The position numbers were made by a program, and so were the translations under genes. From Rotaria socialis (lineage: Eukaryota; Rotifera; Eurotatoria; Philodinida; Philodinidae), in assembly GCA_905331475.1 (NCBI GenBank), contig CAJNYU010002281.1, positions 16,512 to 80,511 of the forward strand: DNA of 64,000 nt. The letters are read 5' to 3'. Positions 39,401 to 50,660 of this stretch are shown one piece after another (position 1 is the stretch's first letter; every line of letters begins with the position of its first letter). The notes beneath the pieces were generated by a model. That model did no database searches, was not told the DNA's origin, and worked only from the letters and a program-made list of their open reading frames with translations.

Positions 39401-42400
39401 TTTCATATCTGAAAACAACAATCAAACACTAAGAGATCGTGTTATCGATAGTTTAGAAATGATAGCAAAATATGAAAAAATTTCACCAGATATATTCAAA
39501 CGAATTCAATTCGAAATTTTCTCTAAACATTTACGAGATCCAACAATGAATGTTGAAAATAAAAAGTTAGCCATTAATAATTGTCTTCAATTTATTCGTG
39601 ATGGTTACAAATTATCAATAAATACAATAGAATCACTTGAATACCTATTGAAAAATTCATTCAGCATGAAAGATATTGAAGAAGAAACACTACAATTAAT
39701 GAAATTAGCTGTTCGAAACGGTCAAAAATTACCACCAATATTTCTCAATTTATTGAGTCGTTTGACTAACGATAGTCGATTCAATAAAGGAATTTTAATT
39801 GAAATAATTAAACTTCTTTCAAATGACACACAAGCACTGATAACACAAGAGATACTAGACAATTCAGAACATGAATTACTTGACAATTTAACTGAATCCT
39901 ATGAAATTTTTCTCAAAGGAGCACAGAATGGTTGTAAGTTGACTAAAACAACAATAAATCGTTTCGAAGAAATTCTTCAAAGTCAAGATAAAATCATTCG
40001 GAATCAACGTTTAGATATTATGAAAATTTTGAAAAATCTCGCCATAAATAAACAAACACTCGAAGAAGATGTAATTGAATGTTTAGAAAAGACTATGAAA
40101 GGTGATGGGGAAACAATGCATAAATCAATATTAAATATTCTTAAATATTTGCCAACCTACAAACCATCAACTGAGTTTTTAATTTATCTACAAGATATTT
40201 TAGAACGACATCCATTGTACTTACAAATAGAAAATATTTTAAATAAGAGCATCAACTTACCAATTCAAGTTAAATTACACATTATTCATGCTTTCTTAGT
40301 TGCAGAATATATAGAGACCGATATTGATGAAAAACCATTCAAACTTATATGTCGGGAATTATTATGTGGTGACTTATTATCGCGCATTTATCAGCACAAT
40401 AAATATGATAAAATGAATCAATTCGAATTCTATGCAAATCTGAATGCTTTGGAAAACTTTTTTGGTTTTCAATCTTACTCGTTAGATCGTGACGAAATTT
40501 TAATTTTTTTTATAGAAAATCATTCAAATTTCACTTTAAAAAATATTAATGAAATTTTACTATTGATGAAAACAAATTCGGAAGCATTACTATTGCTACT
40601 TTTTCCCTCCAATGATTGGCTAAAAAAATTACAAATTCATTGGATACATACAATTGTCAAGAAATATCAACATATTAAACTTAACGAAAGTATTATTATG
40701 ACTGATGATCATGCAGAAAAAATAGCTAATTTATTGATGACAAAACTTGAATTTAGTGTTTCATTAAGTGAATGTTTTCTTCAACGTTTTAATCATATTG
40801 AAGATTTCAATCACTTAATACTTTTCCTAGACTATTTATACGAGAAAAATATTTATAAAGAACTGAATTTGAGTGACTATTTTACACGAATAGACGCACA
40901 GAAAATAATCACCAAAGACATAAACTCATGGATATTGGACATTCAATGCGATTTAATTAGTAAGAAATTTCTCGATCTATATAAGTTACGACAATGCATC
41001 AAGACAGACATTTTACAGAATATTCAATCTGCTATTATGTTAACATGTCTGAATGGTTGGTCGTTAGAAGTATTTGAAGAATTTATTGACATTTTAAAAA
41101 CCAAACAAGATGAACCGTTTGAGTTGATGATGGACAATTTTCTTAGTACATTAGCTGTAATTAATAATTATAATTTACAATACGGAATATCAGATAAAAG
41201 TGGAAATAGGGTAGAATCAATATTCAAGTTAAAAAATACCAAAGATTGGCCATTGAAGATGCATCAGTTTGCGATATCAGTCTCATTTGATCGAGATGAA
41301 CATGAGAAAAACTTAAAAGATCTACTTAATGAAATGAAAAGGTATGTGTTTGATTCGAATCTAATTATTTTATTTCAAGTTATATTTGTATATATGCTTG
41401 ATATTAAAACAAATCATGTTTCTATACATAGTTCAAGTTTGATTTCGAATTATTCACTACTTCTTTTGTTTGTCCTTGAAAATATAAAATGAAGTTGACG
41501 CTTTTCTCTTCAAATGTTTCCATCAGCGAACGACTAATACAGTATCAATAACCAAAATGAAAATCTTTCGGATTAATATTCTGAAATCGATACCAGCAAC
41601 ATGGTTCGTTTGAATATCTCGCGATTTGTCTCCTATATCGACTTAGTCATAGAGCTCATCGCATTGCGCCCGAGCCCGGACCTGGTTGGGTCCGGGTCTG
41701 AAACTGTTGTCCTAGATGCTGAAAATATCTTGCAATTTATCTATTAGAACATACTAGAGTGATTTCTACCGAATGAAAATGTGATATACAATGGAAGCAT
41801 TGTCATTTTAAATTGTATTAGAAAATATCACAGTATCAATCAAACTCAGTTTATTGAGAGATGTTGACATAAAAACAATGGTATGTCTTCAACTATCCAT
41901 GGAGCGGAGTGTCTAGTGCTCGCGTTTCTCCCTGTATATTCTACAGCAACATCTATAATCAACTATTATCTTAGTCATTGCGCGCACTTCAACTATCATT
42001 CGACTAGGACTGATACTCTATCTTTACTCGTTGAGTAAAGAAAAGTAAAATAAAATAAAAATGAAATAGTGTATTTTAAAGTTTTTTTTGACGATTTCTC
42101 AGTTTAGTATCATGCGCTGATAATGTTACAGCATATTATCAATGTCATTTCATTAGATAATTAATGTACAAGAAAATAAAGTACACGAGAAAAATGTCGA
42201 ATTTTTTTATAAATATGTGAAAATATCGTTTTGCTAAATTTATTTTTCACATTTGCACTAAAATCTTTCCCCATGGTAGCATGATCATTATATTCAAAAG
42301 TAGATGTTAACTCGGATTTTAAGATATCAAAAGATAAGAAGATCTTGCGAAAGACCATACTTCAAAATCCTCACTTCTGCCAAACAATCAAAATGTATTG

Positions 42401-45400
42401 CTTAACTCAAAAGGAAGTAATTTAAAATTCTATGTTATCTTCATAGATTTATTATTTCGATAGTGAATTATATATCGATTTGTTTTTAGCTGCAACAATA
42501 TCAAAGATAGTAAAGAGCTAAATGATTCAATCGAAAGTCTTGAAGAAAAATATCACAAGATTATATCGACATATAGTTGTGATTCACAATTTTATTCGAT
42601 TGGAAAACCAATTAATCATTGGGATGAAAATGACATTAAAACATGGGCAACCTATTACAAAGAAAATTCAAAGAAAGCTTCAGAAAAATCAATTTACGAA
42701 GTGATATGCGTTATTAAACGTGCAATATTTTTACATAATACAAAACAACAATTCGAACCAAGAGCAATTCAAATCCTATCGTTATTGTTAATGTTACATG
42801 CGTCGAATGCTAATATTTCACGTTTGGCGCAAATAAAAACAGGCGAAGGTAAAAGTGTTATCATTGCCATGTTTGCAGCTATCAAAGCATTGAATGGACA
42901 TAAAGTTGATATTGTAACTACATCACCATTATTGGCTAAACGTGATGCTGAAAATAAAGAGAAATTTTATACAATGTTGAATTTAACTGTTGGAGAAAAT
43001 AGTGGCACATCAACAGTAAAATCATGCTATAAAAATGATATTGTTTATGGTAATGTCAATGAGTTTCAATTCGATATATTGAAAGATGAATATAGTTTAT
43101 TGGGCACACGTTGTCAACGTAAATTTGATATTGCAATTGTTGATGAAGTTGATAGTATGTTGATCGATGATAATTCTAAAATATGTCGTTTATCCAGTAA
43201 AATACCAGCTATCGATGAATTGAAAGTTATATTGACAGTAGTTTGGCAAGAATTAAATCGCACACATGATCGACTTGCTCGGATAGATGGCAAATTATAT
43301 TGTGTTACAGCACCGTTTCGAATGGATGAGAATGGCGAAATAATATTACTGAAACCTGCAACAGCCGATGACGATGGCAACATAACAGATACGTCTGCTG
43401 TTGCTGGTGATAGTAATATTGATGAGAATGATTTTATTGAAGTTGAAGATCCGTATGAATTTATTGAAAATCATATAAAAAATTACGTAGAAAATAAACT
43501 ATTAACACCTAATGATAAAAATGAATGTCTTTTGAATATACCAAAACATTTGACAGGATTTGTAAAACAACAACTAACGAAATGGATATTAAATGCATGG
43601 CAAGCAAAATTTGCCTATCGTGAAAATATTGATTATTTGATAACAGATGGTAAAGATGGCATTAAATCAATTGTACCAATTGATTATCGAAATACAGGTA
43701 TCATACAAACTAACACATCGTGGCCTGATGGTTTACATCAATTTTTACAGATTAAACACAAATTAAGAATAAGTGCTGAAAGTTTAACAACAAATTTTCT
43801 ATCAAATGTTGCCTTTTTTAGTCGTTATGGAAAGAATTTATTTGGTTTGACAGGAACACTTGGTTCGAAAGAGGCTAAAGATTTAATTCATTATATCTAC
43901 AATGTTGATTTCGTCATTATACCACCTTATAAATATACACAATTCGTAGCTTATCCAGATAGATTAAGTCAATCTGAACAAGAATGGCTAAATGAATGTA
44001 CACGATCAATCTACAATGAAGCTAAAATAAATCAGCGTGCTGTTTTGGTCATATGTGAAACAAAATCAGATGCGTCGAAGATACAGGAAAAATTGATTGA
44101 AAAAGATATTCAACTTAAAAAAACAATCAAATTATATACAAGAAGTGACAATGAAGAACAAAATGCAATTGATAATGAATTAGATTGCGGTCAAATTATT
44201 GTTGCTACGAATCTTGCTGGCCGAGGTACAGATCTTGGAACAACACATAAAGTCGAAGAAAATGGTGGTCTTCATGTATTAGTCACATTTTTACCATTGA
44301 ACACACGTGTTGAACATCAAGCATTTGGTCGAACTTCGAGACAAGGGAAACACGGTACAGCACAATTAATTGCCTTAACTCCTATTGACAGTAAAATTCA
44401 GTACGATAGTATTGACCAATTGAAACAAGATAGAGATGAACGAGAAAAACTCTATATAGCACGAGCAAAACATACTGAATTGAAAAATATCGAAAGACGC
44501 GATAGATTATTCGGAAAATTTTGTACTTTACGCCAGAAATTACGTCAACAAGAAAATGATACATACAAATTAGATTCTGTGGAAGAATTATGGGGACTTT
44601 GGCTTAAAATTACTTTTGCAAAAGATGATTCCATGAACGATGCAACTGATGATCTCAATGATGAATTACTCGATAAGAAATTTGAAGAATTTAGTTCAAG
44701 AATTTTAGCCGATTATTCTTCTAATGCGATCTTTCAAAATCCATTTTATTTAATTTTAAAAGGAAACGAATACATATTTCAAAAGAAAAATTATGATGAC
44801 GCTATTGATTTTCTACGAGATGCTATCAAATCTGACCCAATATTTGCTGTCAGTGCACGTTATAATTTAGCTTATGCTTTAATCAAAAAATCAAGTGATA
44901 AGACAACAGAAGCAAAAGTTGAACTTGAAGAGGCTTTGAAGACTATTGATAACATTTTGATACCCCAACAAGAAACAATGTTAATTTCTTTTAGAATCAC
45001 CCAGAGTCACACTAGTGGTACTCAAGATATGATGGGTGCAACTAGTAATACTGATACAAAAAGTGATGCTGAAGATCAAATCATGAACCGCATTAATCTC
45101 TTATGTTTATGTAAGAATCAAATCGAACAAGGAAAATCAGTTATCGAAGATGCAGCAGACAAAAAACATGATGTTCGCATGGAATATAAAGCTTTGGATG
45201 AGTTTTTTAGCGATGTCAACAAACCTACATTAGACATTAATGAATTCAAAGAAAATGGATTTCTAGGATTTTTTCAATTAACTCGAAAAGAACCAACACC
45301 ATGGTTGAGTATTATTGCAGTTGGTCTACTTGGTATTGCACAAGCAGTTGCTGGTGCAGCTTTGATTGCATTTACGGGTGGTGCAGCAGTACAAATAGGT

Positions 45401-47824
45401 ACGATGCTATTAAGTGAAGGAATTGGTGATATGATACATGCAATTAAAAGTGCTATAACTGGTGAATTCAGTTGGAAGGAATATGCAATACAAAAAGCAA
45501 TCAGTATCGCCATTACAATAGCTACATGTGGAATGGCAGCATTGAAAGAAACAGGTCAAGCAATCAAATCTGGATTTAAAGGATGTGCAACTATGGTTAA
45601 GGCAGCTGCAGTTGGTGGTAAACAACTCGTCGGACAATTTACTAAAGAAGGTTGGAAACTTGTTGGTAAACAAATTGGTCAAGCTTTTCTTAAAGCTGGC
45701 GCTAAAGAAATTCTGAAAACTGTATTAGACAAAACAATTTTGGCTGAACTTAGTAAAAAAATCAATCAAGAAATCTCTGAACATATTCAACAACAAGTTA
45801 CTGAAGAAGTTAATGGAAATCAAACAATCAAAGACTTCTTAACTGTTGATAGTGGCTTACATAGAAACAACATGTGTCATAATGAAATTGAAAACATGAC
45901 CAATAGAATGCTACATCCTCAAAGTAATCGATTTGCTGATGCAGCAATTTCAATTGCCAAAGGTATCGCAAATCAATTAACTAATGGCACTAGTGGATAT
46001 GCATTACAAATAGTTACTGCTGGAAAATGCCTTCTAGAATTAACGACATTTTTAAAGAACTTTTTTATTGAATTCAGACGAGATTTAGATAAATTAAAGG
46101 ACCACTTGAAAATCGATCATTTACTCCATTTAAACAAGCCAAATGATATTGATAAAAGAACAGCAAAAGAAATAACAGAAACGTTAAAGAAAGAACATTA
46201 TGTTGGACATGATAGTATTAAAGTTATGAAACCGCTCGAGCCAACTGTATTTAAATTAGATAAACATACAATCCATGAAACTTATGTTATTAATGTTTGC
46301 AATAATATTTATACTGAGACTACGAAACAATCTGAATATGGCTTTGAAAAAAATAGGATTGCAAAAACATTAACTGATCAACTAGCAAATTATATGACAA
46401 ATCGTCTTAATGCTGAACTCATCAATCCCGCTGTTCATACCGGTGTCGATGCTGCTGTTAATCATTTATCGAAAAGAATCGAAGTTGCATATGTTGACAG
46501 TGAAGGAACATTAGAAAAACAATTAAAAAGCCGTAGAGCTCAGAATGACGTGATTCGACGTGGAAAAGATGTGTGGGAGCGAGCAGCCAAAGAACGAGCG
46601 AAAGGTATTCAAAAAGACAACACTCAACAAGATGCTCCGACTCATCCAGATATTGAAAATCTAGCTCAAAAGATTGAAAATGGTGCTCCTGGTGATTTGA
46701 AGGATATTATGGCTTTAAGTGCCAAACTGGGACGTCCAGTGCAGATTTTTAGAAATGGAGCATATGACATGACCATTGGCGATATGAATGCTGGCGAACC
46801 AATGAAGCTTGATTTTGGAGAAGGTCACACTGGACATATTGGACACTATACCGGTACAAATGATGTCACTGGCATTACACCTACAGGTGCGAACGATTGC
46901 CTATTTGATACACTCAGCGTACAAACCAATATATCATCTAGTGAATTGAGACAAATGGCAGCTGCTGGAATAAGAGAGAATTCAGATATATACCTTAAAA
47001 TGATGCCATCTGTACATTTTCTCGGTGAACATTCCAACAAAAATTTGCTGTACGTAGGAGGTGACAATGCTGAATTGGTGAAGGTTAGAAAACATTCCGC
47101 AGACGACATCTTAAGTGATCCCTATCTACCATCGAAGGAAAAACTTGAGAAAGATCTTCAAAAATGCCTTGAACTCAGTAAACAATATAAACCAGAATCG
47201 GAAAATGATTCTCCCGAAATTAAAGGAAAATTAATTTTAGAGACATTAATACACGATATCACGGATGAAAATATTAAAGAAACGATAGCTCATGATAAAA
47301 ATTTAAGAAACATTTTTTATAGTTCTTTAAACGGACGTTTAGCTGAGTTTAAAAAAGAGAATGCACAATTATTTTCTAACTTGTCTATGGACTCTTCATC
47401 CGTTCCAATAGTGAGCACATTTAACGAGTTGGCTGGCTATTGGAAGAACGAAGCACATCCTGGGCTTGACAAGAACCTTTTTTATTCTCAAGGATCTGTC
47501 AATGCAAATTTTTCAAGTTGTAGTAGTGCTGCAGCTACAGACTTTTTACCAGGACCAGTAAAAGAAATGATTGCAAGTCAACCCGTTGACACAGCAGGAA
47601 AAAAAGCTATTGAAACATTTGGACCTGCAGTATGTCCAGTGCAGTTTTTTTCGTATCAACATAAATTAGTGGCTACTGATAATAGAATGAATTTAGCACA
47701 TCATTTAGCTGGAGTCAAACCGTTAAGACTTATTCCAACTAGACCAACACACGAAGAATTGGGAAGAATGAACAACAAAGGAATGCCAAGTACGAAATCT
47801 CCTAAATATGATAAAAATGCTTGA
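36495..47824 (+). CDS. giant alpha-solenoid/SecA-type DEAD motor protein with OTU-like C-terminus
   Basis: Exons 36495-41341 and 42490-47824 join at a phase-2 intron (AAAAG|GTATGT donor, TTTTTAG acceptor) into 10182 nt, 3393 residues. Residues 1 to about 1610 are helical repeats of HEAT/ARM type, recurring as NGQxL followed by heptad-like leucines. The motor follows: GEGKS (about 1734-1738), DEVDSMLIDD (about 1834-1843), a SecA-like substrate-binding insert with the DYLITDGKDG and DGLHQ landmarks, GLTGTLG, ATNLAGRGTD and HQAFGRTSRQG. These are the diagnostic SecA blocks, not those of ordinary DEAD helicases. Two TPR-like units lie near 2367-2440, hydrophobic helices near 2553-2592 and 2616-2634, and a GANDCLF patch resembling an OTU catalytic Cys near 3083-3089. 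SecA normally drives protein export in bacteria and plastids; a host animal copy suggests horizontal origin. There is no signal peptide and no SecA zinc tail. Cellular role is unknown. Confidence 0.85.
41342..42489 (+). other. 1148-bp intron between solenoid and SecA motor exons
   Basis: AT-rich, starts GTATGTG and ends TTTTTAG. At about 41671-41699 it contains a GC-rich hairpin (CCCGGACC...GGTCCGGG) unlike its surroundings. The continuous frame past the donor adds a hydrophobic tail of about 50 codons (to 41492) that would appear only if the intron were retained. Confidence 0.65.
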
Positions 47825-49610
47825 AGCAGAGCCTAGTAGTATTACAACATTCTCTCAAAAATGTTTTTTTCAAATGAATCAACAACTTTTAAGTGTTCTG
47901 TTATTTCTAAAGTTCATTCAGTTGAAAGTAGGATCCAACAGAATCAAGCTTCTTTTTTGAATCCCGATTGTTTCTAAGTTATCAGTAGAAATCGTTTCCA
48001 TGTACACGTATCTAATTAGAGAGGATTCGATAGAAATTCACTTGGGATTATGACTTTTTGATAAAAAAAACTGAGATAAAAGCTTGTGTTTTATTGTTGT
48101 AAATTCTGTCGAATTATATTACCACTATACACGATAATATCACTTAGATAAAAATGTTTTTCTCTTTGATCTATACATTCCCCCCTATTATTCATCCTAG
48201 TAGTACCTCAAATTTCTTCGCATTCTCTTCCTCGATACCGAACAAATATCGAATAGACAGTAATACTGTGATTCCAAGCCAAGATGAACTTGATACTTGT
48301 AATCTTTTCTACCTTATTTATGGATCTCTTCTAAAATTCGTTTCTTTTCACATAAGCACATGTCCTTTTAGTTTTATTTTTGCGAAAAATCAAATTGCAG
48401 TTCTGAATTAATAGAAAGCAGTATTTTGGTACAAAATAATCAATCTCGTCCTGATCCCCGCTAAACTCTAGTTGGAAAGTGAGCTTTTTTTCTAGTTTTT
48501 ACTTTTGTGTATATATGTATCCTTTTTGAAATAAACATTTTTGCTCATTGATACCAATCACCATTTAATCTCGTAATCAATCTTCTAATTACTTCATCAA
48601 AAAATAACAAACCTGCGGTAAATCAATCGATAAACAGACCAATCTATCTTCTGATTAAAAGACAAACCAATCTGGTGTTCTCAACTCTTGCTTTTCAGCA
48701 ATCTATTCGTACGTCGAGTTGAATAGATTTGTAATAAGGGTGTGGATGTCGATTTGATGGGAGTGTGGGGATGTTGATGTTGGTGTCGTCAATGGCGTCC
48801 GTGTTGACGTAGTTAAAGATGTGGCGGCGCTTACTGATGTATGCCGACATGAGGATCGCTTCTTCTCCAGCACCCACACCGTATGTTGTGATGGGTACTA
48901 CTATTGGGTAAGTACTTTTTGCATTTTTAGTTCGATTTAAATTAGTATTAAAGAAAAAAACATTTACTTAACGTTGTTCTCAAAGTCAATATGCATGCCA
49001 ATCATCAAACTATGCGCAATTATTTTTTTCAACATACTTCGTTTTAGAACACAAGAGTTGTATTTATTTATTTATTAGGGCGATCGATTCCTCTTTGATT
49101 GAGGGAAGAAGCTTTCAATTAGGTTGTAGTCCTATAGTAAAACCTAGTCTGTCTGGAAAACTTGAGGGTGTGGGTGTGAGTTTGGTGGCGGTAAGCAATT
49201 AGATATGTATCACACACACACCCACACCCACACCCTCAAGAAGCTACTTACTAATAAATAAATAGGTCATTGCAATCGTGTTTTTTTTCTATAAATCTTA
49301 AGGGTGTGGACATCCACACCCGATTTTCTTCCATTTTTTCTCATCTATACCAACGAGCAAAATATAATCCCACGGTTCCCCGAAATGACAAAAAATACTT
49401 GCTGAAGAACCAAGTGTAGTGTGGTTTACCATAAAACACATCATTTTTCTTGGAATATTTGTATGCTTCTTATGATTATTAACGATGTTTTTACCATTGA
49501 AATGGTAATTACCATGCAAATAAGGCTTACAAGGCAACATAAAGGGGAAAGTAGGCCTCTTGAATCCATTTATAGTTTATACCATTTGAATTGCACATGC
49601 AAATCATACC
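47825..49610. other. intergenic region, no gene recognised
   Basis: AT-rich. A possible AATAAA at 48530-48535 is 700 bp beyond the SecA-like stop. G/T-rich stretches at 48739-48860 and around 49161-49320 contain TGTGG-like words. Otherwise nothing supports a gene. Confidence 0.4.
49161..49240. repeat. hairpin of telomere-like TGTGGG words
   Basis: CTTGAGGGTGTGGGTGTGAG and its near complement CACCCACACCCACACCCTCAAG form 20-bp arms around a short AT-rich loop. TATTTATTTATTAG near 49066 and CTAATAAATAAATAG near 49249 are also inverted, so a larger MITE may enclose it. A related motif lies at 63383-63452. Confidence 0.55.
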
Positions 49611-50264
49611 ATGTTAGCCTTTTCCACAATTCTACTCTTATTTCTATCAAATACCCTAGCATCTGGATCAAACATTACTCAATATGGTACTGATGTTGTA
49701 GAAGTCAGAAATATTGAACTAAAACAGCGTAGCTACTCGTATAATCTCATCCTGGATCACTCTATTCACCAACGTTATCAGAATTCATTTGATTATTTCA
49801 TCGGTGTCCCATCAGAAGTCTTTACAAAGATACCTGGTCTCACCTTTATTGTTCATCATACAAAACCAATGCTCTATCGCTTAAGCTTCCAGGCACTATG
49901 TACAGTGTCGACACGTGATAGCAACGGCTATCTACGCTTTTTGATCGATGATCGTGTACTCATTTCAAACTATCTTCTTCCCAATAATGACCAACGACAA
50001 AAGTCAGCTCCTGAACTCGGTGATAGTGTACTTCAAATCGATCATAGAGGTGGTGGCGTTCTGTATAGTGGAGGTAGTCCCGGCACAGGGTTGGCATGTC
50101 TGAAGTGGGATGATGTTTATATGCGTGAAGGAACACATCTTGTGGAAGTTGCTGGGCGTGCAGGTTCTGGTGTACTTCGTGTTATTGGTGGGCAACTGTC
50201 AGTTGACTTGATACAATACGATTCAACTGCGAATATTCAATTACCTTTTCCAATTATACGCTAG
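49611..50264 (+). CDS. secreted orphan protein, 217 aa
   Basis: Single-exon gene. The first ATG opens a typical signal peptide (MLAFSTILLLFLSNTLASGS) and is followed by about 195 residues with alternating hydrophobic/polar strands, many aromatic and Gly residues and only two Cys (in ALCTV and LACLKW), suggesting a compact beta-rich extracellular domain. There is no membrane segment after the signal. I do not recognise the family; a carbohydrate- or ligand-binding jelly-roll fold is only a guess. A TTTATAGTTTATA stretch lies about 35 bases upstream, and AATAAA at 50333 is about 70 bases after the stop, so the transcript is short. It converges on the phosphatase gene with a gap of about 400 bp. 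Confidence 0.7.
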   Translation: MLAFSTILLLFLSNTLASGSNITQYGTDVVEVRNIELKQRSYSYNLILDHSIHQRYQNSFDYFIGVPSEVFTKIPGLTFIVHHTKPMLYRLSFQALCTVSTRDSNGYLRFLIDDRVLISNYLLPNNDQRQKSAPELGDSVLQIDHRGGGVLYSGGSPGTGLACLKWDDVYMREGTHLVEVAGRAGSGVLRVIGGQLSVDLIQYDSTANIQLPFPIIR

Positions 50265-50332
50265 AATCCTAAGAATACTTTCAATCAATGTCATTGCCTT
50301 ATTTAAAATTAAATATTCACATTTTATGTAAA

Positions 50333-50338
50333 AATAAA
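50333..50338 (+). terminator. polyadenylation signal of the secreted orphan
   Basis: AATAAA 69 bases after the stop codon at 50262-50264. Confidence 0.55.
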
Positions 50339-50660
50339 ATAATGAACTTTTATCTTCATTGAAGTGCAAGCTCGCTTGATCGTTCCACAATACACTTAGA
50401 AAGAGAAATTATACAATGGAATATTTATTCCATGTGTAAATATCATTTTGTACAAAATAACTACCGAATAATAAAAATAAAACAAAATAAAATAAATCTT
50501 TGGTTATACGAAACACAATAAGAAAAACATGAAAGATTAAAGAAATATACAATAAACCGAATAGAAAAAGACGTTTATGACTTTTGTTTTGTACTTTTCC
50601 TCTTTACGGACGTGATTTGTCAAACATGAAAAAATTAATTAAAACAGATCATAAAAATAA

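Noticed and set aside
41342-41492. Hydrophobic C-terminus of the solenoid frame as a real protein end
   Set aside because: It begins precisely at a strong GTATGT donor, and the downstream exon restores frame with the SecA motor.
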